Assembly (NCBI GenBank): GCA_945874095.1
Contig: CAMCFM010000168.1
Coordinates: 1 to 8,120 of the forward strand
From: Candidatus Kuenenia stuttgartensis
Lineage (GTDB): Bacteria; Planctomycetota; Planctomycetia; Isosphaerales; Isosphaeraceae
Reading direction: 5' to 3'
Length of the DNA: 8,120 nucleotides
Of the stretch, positions 1-4,937 are shown piece by piece; the stretch's first letter is position 1, and each line of letters starts with the position of its first letter. The position numbers and the translations under genes are program-made. The notes beneath the pieces were generated by a model. That model was given only the letters and a program-made list of their open reading frames with translations. It had not been told where the DNA came from and did no database searches.

Positions 1-727
1 TCTGCTTATCGGCCTGATTGACCAATTGCCAATAACCGAGGTTTGAGAAATTAATCCCATTATCGGAAATCGAGTTTTTGCCTGCCAGATCAGGCTTTGA
101 TAACTTTTGTACCAGTCCGGAAAAATCAAGCACATCTGCCTGCGATTCTTTCGCCAGATTTATAATGGCTTCCGTGTAAACCGCTAGTTCTTTCTTGCGC
201 TGAGGGCTGGATTTAGGTGAATTCAGCGAAAGCGGCGGAACAGGCGTCGAAAGTATGATCCGGCGCGGGTTGAAGCGCTTGCGAATCTCGGCGATCATAA
301 ATTTATAATCAGTCAGGAACTGACTCAGCCCAGCCTCGCCAGCCTGACTGTCGTTGGTGCCATATTGAATCACCACGATCGAAGGCTTGACCACCGCCAT
401 GGTGTTCATCAAGTGCTCAAATCCATCTTTGGGCGACCCAAAACGTCCGCGAGATTCGCATCGGACTGTGTCTGCCGACCAGCCCAGATTTCGCATCGTG
501 AAATTGCGGTTTGGGAACCGGGTCGTCAGCCAGGTTTCGAGATATCCGTAAGCGGGCTCGCGCTCGACGAATGTGTCGCCAATCCAGGCGATCATATCGC
601 CATCTCGTGGCCGCTCCAGATCTGGAGGTAAAGGTAGTTGAGCCAACGTATTACTGCTAAAACACAGGCCTATGAGGCATGCTATGCCCAACCATATGGC
701 CTGAGGCGACTTACGGTGTCGTTTCAT
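1..727 (-). CDS. Exported SGNH/GDSL-hydrolase-like protein, N-terminal part (C-terminus outside window)
   Basis: An open frame of 242 codons runs from the ATG at 727 off the left edge, so the 3' end is missing. The start gives a basic n-region (MKRHRK), a hydrophobic stretch at about 11-23 and a likely signal peptidase I site after NTLA (residue 29); an in-frame TGA lies upstream at 802-800. The order of motifs is that of the SGNH fold: GDTFVER at 50-56 (block I), NLGWSADT at 80-87 (block II), GTND at 123-126 (block III) and DNGIN...GYW at 222-233 (block V). SGNH enzymes are esterases, lipases or carbohydrate deacetylases. Here the block I serine is Thr52, and the block V position normally holding the catalytic His (DGIH or NGIH) is Asn226. 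Similar domains occur, from memory, at the N-terminus of planctomycete PVC-type haem-binding proteins, also with Thr in block I. Catalytic activity is therefore doubtful and the substrate unknown. No clear Shine-Dalgarno sequence precedes the start. Confidence -1.
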   Translation of the reverse strand, partial: MKRHRKSPQAIWLGIACLIGLCFSSNTLAQLPLPPDLERPRDGDMIAWIGDTFVEREPAYGYLETWLTTRFPNRNFTMRNLGWSADTVRCESRGRFGSPKDGFEHLMNTMAVVKPSIVVIQYGTNDSQAGEAGLSQFLTDYKFMIAEIRKRFNPRRIILSTPVPPLSLNSPKSSPQRKKELAVYTEAIINLAKESQADVLDFSGLVQKLSKPDLAGKNSISDNGINFSNLGYWQLVNQADKQ

Positions 728-769
728 GGAATTTTGATCACCAGGTGATTTGGGACGAATGATGGCAGG

Positions 770-833
770 GGGATAAAACACCGAGTAACTGGCCACGGAT
801 CAGGATCCGTCACATACCATTCGGTTTTATCCC
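770..833. repeat. Long imperfect inverted repeat upstream of the SGNH gene
   Basis: The outer arms match perfectly over 10 bases: GGGATAAAAC at 770-779 and GTTTTATCCC at 824-833. CCGA at 781-784 can also pair with TCGG at 821-824 if a small bulge is allowed. The centre is a second perfect inverted repeat, ACGGATC (795-801), two bases AG, then GATCCGT (804-810). The bases between the outer and inner arms pair only partly. The whole folds into a long stem on either strand and ends 42 bases before the SGNH start codon. No T-run follows it in the minus direction, so it is not a typical terminator. It could be a small non-autonomous element (MITE-like), a regulator binding region or an mRNA leader structure. 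No obvious target duplication flanks it. Confidence -1.
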
Positions 834-896
834 TAGTTGATTGAATCATCATAAAGGATGCGAGTCCGAATCGAAAGGGGAGAGTCGTCGTTTTTT

Positions 897-935
897 AAAA
901 ACCCAATCTCAAATCTATCCAAAGTTCCGATTGGG
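897..935 (-). terminator. Probable rho-independent terminator of the ABC transporter operon
   Basis: Read on the minus strand, CCCAATC (935-929) pairs with GATTGGG (908-902) across a 20-base loop, and TTTTT follows directly (901-897). It lies about 130 bases past the TAA of the ATPase gene, in the right orientation to end that transcript. The stem is only 7 bp and the loop is large, so strength is uncertain. Confidence -1.
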
Positions 936-1063
936 ATGCCGGGAGACTCGACGAGCGAAATCGAAGCAACAGTGCATCTCAAATTATTCTGTCTATGGAG
1001 CTAAATCTTTGATCCAGACTTACTTTTCACTCAACAAAGGGGCAAGCCTGAGCATAGAATCAA

Positions 1064-1801
1064 TTAATATCGAGTTTCCGTAAGCAAATCTTTCAGTGCG
1101 TTGCTTTGTGGATTTTTAAAAACAGATTCTGGCTCTCCCTCTTCTGCGATGGCACCTTTATCAAAGACGCAAACCCTGTCTGCAACACGGCGGGCAAAGC
1201 CCATATCATGAGTGACGACCAGAATGGAGAGTCCATCACGAGCCAGATCACGAATCAAGCTGCCAATTTCACCAGTCATTCGCGGGTCGAGTGCACTTGT
1301 AGGCTCATCGAACAGCAATGCCTGAGGCTTCATTGCCAGAGCCCGGGCGATGGCCACTCTCTGTTGTTGGCCACCCGAAAGTTCTCGAGGCTTAGATTTT
1401 GCCTTATCTTCCAGATTCATTTTTTTGAGTAATTCCATGGCAAGTTCCTGAGCTTCGTGCCGAGCCATGAAATTGACATGCCTTGGAGCCTCCATAATGT
1501 TTTGGAGGACTGTAAAATGTGGAAAAAGCTGAAACTGCTGAAATACCATTCCTAACCGGATTCGCAACAGCTTCAATGTCAGGGGCGATGGATTCACGCC
1601 TGACTGCATTTGCAGATCACCCACTTGAACTGAACCTGAGTCGATCGTCTCAAGCCCGTTCAGGCATCTCAGAAATGTCGTTTTACCACAACCCGAAGGT
1701 CCAATCATAACGACAGTTTCGCCGGCTTCCACGTTCATGGAAATCCCATTGAGAACCTGAGTCTTGCCAAACGATTTCTGTATTTTAGTCGCTTTGATCA
1801 T
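1064..1801 (-). CDS. Polar amino acid ABC transporter ATP-binding protein (GlnQ-like)
   Basis: The cytoplasmic ATPase subunit of a polar amino acid importer; it hydrolyses ATP to drive the permease encoded just upstream. At 245 residues it has the usual length for GlnQ/HisP-type proteins. From the ATG at 1801 the motifs are: Walker A GPSGCGKT (34-41), Q-loop in VFQQ (about 88-89), signature LSGGQQQR (141-148), Walker B LLFDEP with Asp165 and Glu166, D-loop SALD (169-172), and switch histidine in VTHD (His198). All key residues are intact. A TTG at 1804 is also in frame but the ATG at 1801 is preferred; AGGA sits about 10 bases upstream of it. The gene follows the fused binding-protein/permease gene by 63 bases on the same strand, and the two should form one importer. 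The family is clear; the transported amino acid cannot be told from the ATPase. Confidence -1.
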   Translation of the reverse strand: MIKATKIQKSFGKTQVLNGISMNVEAGETVVMIGPSGCGKTTFLRCLNGLETIDSGSVQVGDLQMQSGVNPSPLTLKLLRIRLGMVFQQFQLFPHFTVLQNIMEAPRHVNFMARHEAQELAMELLKKMNLEDKAKSKPRELSGGQQQRVAIARALAMKPQALLFDEPTSALDPRMTGEIGSLIRDLARDGLSILVVTHDMGFARRVADRVCVFDKGAIAEEGEPESVFKNPQSNALKDLLTETRY

Positions 1802-1864
1802 CAACCCTTCATCCTGATACTGATGGATTTCATGATTGGATTTGAGAGATGAGGCACGCCAGTT

Positions 1865-3463
1865 TCAATTTTCATTTTCTGACTCCAGACGTCGCTCATA
1901 ATAGCGCGCGAACCATGAGAGAGGCCAGCTCATGGCTAGATATAGAAAGCTGGTAGCGAGTCCAAATTCAAGCACTTTTAAGGTGCTATTGGCAAGAATG
2001 GAATATTGTTTTGTCAATTCCACGATCGTAATGACCGAGCATACGGACGTATCTTTAAATAAAGCGATAAAATCGTTTGTGACAGGTGGAATGACAATCC
2101 GTGTCGCCTGTGGAATGATAATTCGGTATAAGGCCTGACGCCGGGTCATTCCAAGTGCAAGTGCCGCTTCCATTTGACCTTCGGGGATCGCTTGAAGCCC
2201 TGCCCTGTAGATTTCTGATTCATAGGCAGAGTAATTCAATGCCAGACCGATGATCGACGCCAAAAGAGCTGGCAATCCGAATCCAAGCAATTCAGGCGTA
2301 ATGAAATAGATAAAGAAGAGCTGCAGCATTAATGGAGTTCCCCGGAGGAATTCCACATAAATGGCTAGAAACGGCTGAATCAGTCGTGGCCCATAAAGTC
2401 GGCCAAGGGCGACCAAAAGTCCGATCAGCATGGCCAATGGCATGGAAACCACGGAAAGGAAAACGGTCATCGTAGCCGCTTTTAGTAGCAATCGTGCAAA
2501 CCCTCGACGTTTCGCACCGTCGCTGACCTGATCCTGAGGCATCTCGGCACTGGAATCTGCATGCCATGCATCTGGATTTGCAAGTAATTCCTGTTCTTCA
2601 TGCCACAGGTTGTATTTTTCGTAAATTGTTTTAAGCGACCCATCTTTGACCATGGCAGCAATCGCCTGATCCAGCTCTTGAGCAAGCTTTTCGTCGTCTT
2701 TTCGCAGATAAATGACATACCAGCCAGCCCCCATTCGTTCTGATGCAATCTTTAGTTTTGATTGAAATTCAGGGCGAGCTGCATAATAAGTGGCTGCCGG
2801 TTCGTCCTGAAGCGTTGCATCAACCTGACCATTGCGGGTGGCCAACATAGCGTCTGTGGCACCATCAAATCGGACCAATGTGATACGATCGCCTGCATTT
2901 TTAACGAGAAAGTCGTCGGCTGCGGAATTTACAAGCACTCCCACTCGGAGTTTTGGACCTGTTTTGGACTGGTCCAGTAGTTGTTGGAAATTTGAAATAC
3001 CTGAGTTTATCGGTAGCATTAATGCAAGCCGATAGCGAAAATAGGGTCTTGTCGCCCTGAAACGCTGCAAGAGAACTGGCTTCAGCTCAAATCCGTTACA
3101 GATAAAATCGACATCGCCTCTCAACAGCAATTGTGGCAATTGGTCCCACTGGCCTTGACGAAGCACGGGTTTGGCATGGATCCTGTCGCCGATCGCTCTC
3201 AAGAATTCCGCTTCAAAACCGCTCGGCAAGTCGGATTTGAGTGGGTTCGGAATAAAATACGGCGCCCCCCCTTCCATGTCGGTGCCAAACTGAATTTCAC
3301 CGGCTTTTATGATACGATCCCACGAGTCGGATTTGACCTGAGTTTGAAACAGGCCAGAAATTAGAACCAATAAAAGCCCTGTCGGCCAGAGTTTAACGCT
3401 CAAGAAATTGAGATACCTGGCGAGTCGGTTCAATCGAGTGGTCCTTTCACGCGAAAATTTCAT
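1865..3463 (-). CDS. Fused amino acid ABC transporter substrate-binding/permease protein
   Basis: One 532-residue chain combines two subunits that are usually separate. Residues 20-45 hold a basic-then-hydrophobic segment that is a signal peptide or anchor. Residues about 48-290 form a type II periplasmic binding domain (SBP_bac_3 family), shown by GFEAEFLRAIGDRI (82-95), LRGDVDFICNGF (114-125), TRPYFRY (138-144) and ATLQDEPAATYY (216-227). A linker at about 290-320 leads to a HisM/GlnP-type permease (about 325-525) with several membrane segments, FLRGTPLMLQLFF (372-384) and the EAA loop around AGLQAIPEGQMEAALALGMT (421-440) that contacts the ATPase. It would capture an amino acid outside the inner membrane and pass it through a homodimeric pore. 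Lactococcal GlnP is a known precedent for such a fusion. The start ATG overlaps the TGA of the gene upstream (ATGA), suggesting translational coupling. The ligand is not deducible. Confidence -1.
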   Translation of the reverse strand: MKFSRERTTRLNRLARYLNFLSVKLWPTGLLLVLISGLFQTQVKSDSWDRIIKAGEIQFGTDMEGGAPYFIPNPLKSDLPSGFEAEFLRAIGDRIHAKPVLRQGQWDQLPQLLLRGDVDFICNGFELKPVLLQRFRATRPYFRYRLALMLPINSGISNFQQLLDQSKTGPKLRVGVLVNSAADDFLVKNAGDRITLVRFDGATDAMLATRNGQVDATLQDEPAATYYAARPEFQSKLKIASERMGAGWYVIYLRKDDEKLAQELDQAIAAMVKDGSLKTIYEKYNLWHEEQELLANPDAWHADSSAEMPQDQVSDGAKRRGFARLLLKAATMTVFLSVVSMPLAMLIGLLVALGRLYGPRLIQPFLAIYVEFLRGTPLMLQLFFIYFITPELLGFGLPALLASIIGLALNYSAYESEIYRAGLQAIPEGQMEAALALGMTRRQALYRIIIPQATRIVIPPVTNDFIALFKDTSVCSVITIVELTKQYSILANSTLKVLEFGLATSFLYLAMSWPLSWFARYYERRLESENEN

Positions 3464-3924
3464 CGTTCGGGCTTAAACCGAAACTCCATAGGACCTTGGC
3501 AGCAAAGGCAGATTTGCGGATATCTTACGGCAATTGTACAGACATCGCAATAGTATTGAGGGATTCGCCATCGGCCCTCATGTTCAATCTCGACATGAAT
3601 CACTTGTGAGTAAGGCAAGTCAGGGCTGGTTTTGAGCTTGAGCCGGGCTGGGAGATTGCGCATCGCCTTATCGAGAAAAAAGATTCGCCCACCGTCGTCA
3701 CTCAGCAGTGGCAGAACCCGGCCAGTAGAGGTGAGAATCGCCATTTGATTCTCAACAGGTCCCAAATCGGCCTTAATCGACTTTTTCCCAAAGATTTCAG
3801 GTATCGCCAGAACTCGTCCCTCGACAGTGATATCTGTTGCAGTCTCGCTGCGATCGTCAGCGGAGAGCGACGCATGAGAGGTGACCGAGAGCAGGCAGGC
3901 GATCAACAGAAATCGGTGGAGCAT
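3460..3924 (-). CDS. Small exported protein with C-terminal four-cysteine zinc ribbon, function unknown
   Basis: The preferred start is the ATG at 3924, giving 154 residues with a signal peptide: MLHR, hydrophobic FLLIACLLSV, and likely cleavage after SHA (18) or LSA (22). An in-frame ATG at 3954 would add 10 residues; still longer versions run into the divergent methyltransferase gene and are unlikely. Residues about 30-120 look like a beta-rich domain (TVEGRVLAIPE, then AILTSTGRVLPLLSDD, then VIHVEIEHEGRWR). The C-terminus carries CDVC (126-129) and CLCC (139-142), a CxxC-x9-CxxC pair typical of a zinc ribbon, followed by GPMEFRF. I recall similar small exported proteins ending in CDICxI...CPCC in planctomycetes and relatives, of unknown function. 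It is the first gene of the ABC operon and overlaps the transporter gene by 4 bases, so it may work with or be regulated alongside the importer. No clear ribosome site is visible. Confidence -1.
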   Translation of the reverse strand: MLHRFLLIACLLSVTSHASLSADDRSETATDITVEGRVLAIPEIFGKKSIKADLGPVENQMAILTSTGRVLPLLSDDGGRIFFLDKAMRNLPARLKLKTSPDLPYSQVIHVEIEHEGRWRIPQYYCDVCTIAVRYPQICLCCQGPMEFRFKPER

Positions 3925-3972
3925 GTTGTTGATGGATCCAGAGAGACTTTCCATATCACATTGCGAATTTTT

Positions 3973-3978
3973 ATTATG
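3973..3978 (-). promoter_or_regulatory. Possible -10 box for the zinc-ribbon/ABC operon
   Basis: On the minus strand CATAAT matches TATAAT at five of six bases. It lies in the 198-base divergent region, about 50 bases before the ATG at 3924. A TTGACT is present further upstream but 23 bases away, too far for a standard -35, so this call is weak. Transcription from here would favour the 3924 start over 3954. Confidence -1.
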
Positions 3979-4103
3979 CGCAGGTGCGTGAGAGATGATC
4001 CAGTCAATTTTGGTTGAATAGTTTGGAATCCAATAAATTTCGATGTTGCCTTGATCAGAAATTTCGCGACAATAAGTGAATATGAGTAGACGACCCGGAA
4101 ATT

Positions 4104-4111
4104 GAGGGAGG
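4104..4111 (+). promoter_or_regulatory. Ribosome binding site of the methyltransferase gene
   Basis: GAGGGAGG ends 11 bases before the ATG at 4123. It is the clearest Shine-Dalgarno match in the window and supports that start, and hence the hydrophobic N-terminal extension, over the in-frame ATG at 4186, which has none. Confidence -1.
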
Positions 4112-4122
4112 TTTGAGAAGCG

Positions 4123-4935
4123 ATGATTCGACGAAAATGGCTGAGTCTGACAGCAGGATTTGTTCTGGTAAACCGTGTCCAAACGATGGCTCGGCAAGCG
4201 AAGCCAGCGGCGGCTGACAAGAAATCCGGCGACCGAACAGCGGCGGCCCGGGCCAAGATGGTTCAGCGCCATTTGAAAGAACGGGGCATCAAAAACCAGA
4301 GGGTGCTGGATGCGTTCGGAACTGTTCCACGCCACGAATTTATTCGGATCGAGGTTCGTCATCTGGCGTATGAGGACGAGTCGATTCCGATTGGTGAAGG
4401 CCAGACAATTACGCCCCCATATGATGTGGCGTTCATGACAGAGGCTTTGGATCCGAAGCCGACGGACAAGGTTTATGAAGTTGGGACAGGGTCAGGCTAT
4501 CAGGCGGCGATTTTATCGCGGCTTGTGAAGGAAGTCTATTCGGTTGAGATCCATAAACCATTGGCGGAAGGTGCTGCAAAAGTCCTGAAAAAGCTGGGTT
4601 ATGACAACGTCAAAAGTCGTGCTGGAGATGGTTATGAAGGTTGGCCTGATGCTGCTCCATTTGATGCGGTGATCGTTACTTGTGCGCCTGAGAAGGTGCC
4701 TCAACCGCTTGTGGATCAGCTCAAAGAAGGCGGACGGATCGTGATTCCGCTGGGCGACCGTTATAAGCAATCGGTTTATATCATGTTTAAAAAGGGCGGA
4801 AAGCTGACCGAAGGGAAAGCCATTCGCCCGACTCTCTTCGTGCCGATGACTGGTCGGGCACAGCGAGAGGCGGCGGCTGAGGTGGGCAAGGAAACGCTCA
4901 AGCCCAAAGATCTGAATGCCCCTAAATCAAACTGA
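4123..4935 (+). CDS. pcm: Protein-L-isoaspartate O-methyltransferase with N-terminal signal/anchor-like extension
   Basis: It methylates the free carboxyl of L-isoaspartyl residues in damaged proteins using S-adenosylmethionine, starting their repair. The family signatures appear in order: VPRHEFI (68-74), IPIGEGQTITPPYDVAFM (88-105), SAM-binding EVGTGSGYQAA (119-129), VYSVEIH (138-144), AGDGYEGWPDAAPFDAVIV (167-185) and KEGGRIVIPLG (211-221). The catalytic domain matches the usual length of about 210 residues. In front of it lie about 45 extra residues: MIRRKW and a hydrophobic stretch (7-16), then an Ala/Lys-rich segment. The RR start resembles a weak Tat signal, but there is no convincing cleavage site, so a membrane anchor or an over-long start is possible. 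The gene diverges from the zinc-ribbon/ABC operon and is followed after 2 bases by the large exported protein gene, which implies co-transcription. Family identity is secure; cellular location is not. Confidence -1.
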   Translation: MIRRKWLSLTAGFVLVNRVQTMARQAKPAAADKKSGDRTAAARAKMVQRHLKERGIKNQRVLDAFGTVPRHEFIRIEVRHLAYEDESIPIGEGQTITPPYDVAFMTEALDPKPTDKVYEVGTGSGYQAAILSRLVKEVYSVEIHKPLAEGAAKVLKKLGYDNVKSRAGDGYEGWPDAAPFDAVIVTCAPEKVPQPLVDQLKEGGRIVIPLGDRYKQSVYIMFKKGGKLTEGKAIRPTLFVPMTGRAQREAAAEVGKETLKPKDLNAPKSN

Positions 4936-4937
4936 AA

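Larger units (their letters stand above)
728..1063. other. Gene-free stretch between the SGNH gene and the ABC operon
   Basis: This stretch separates the end of the ABC ATPase gene from the start of the SGNH gene, both on the minus strand. It holds a terminator-like hairpin near 897-935 and a long imperfect inverted repeat at 770-833, described separately. A possible 80-codon plus-strand frame from a TTG at 841 runs into the 3' end of the ATPase gene, but it has no ribosome site or recognisable domain and I do not call it a gene. I see no tRNA-like or repeat-array structure. Confidence -1.

Noticed and set aside
365..631. Plus-strand frame opposite the SGNH gene
   Set aside because: The minus strand here encodes continuous SGNH blocks I to III, so this is a shadow frame.
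841..1083. Plus-strand open frame of 80 codons in the gap between the SGNH and ABC genes
   Set aside because: It starts at TTG without a ribosome site, shows no domain or signal, runs over the terminator-like hairpin and overlaps the 3' end of the ATPase gene on the other strand.
1106..1432. Plus-strand frame opposite the ABC ATPase
   Set aside because: It mirrors the signature, Walker B and switch regions of the ATPase and has no features of its own.
3925..4362. Long N-terminal extension of the zinc-ribbon gene reaching back to 4362
   Set aside because: It would overlap 240 bases of the methyltransferase gene and bury the signal peptide; the extension looks like untranslated composition.
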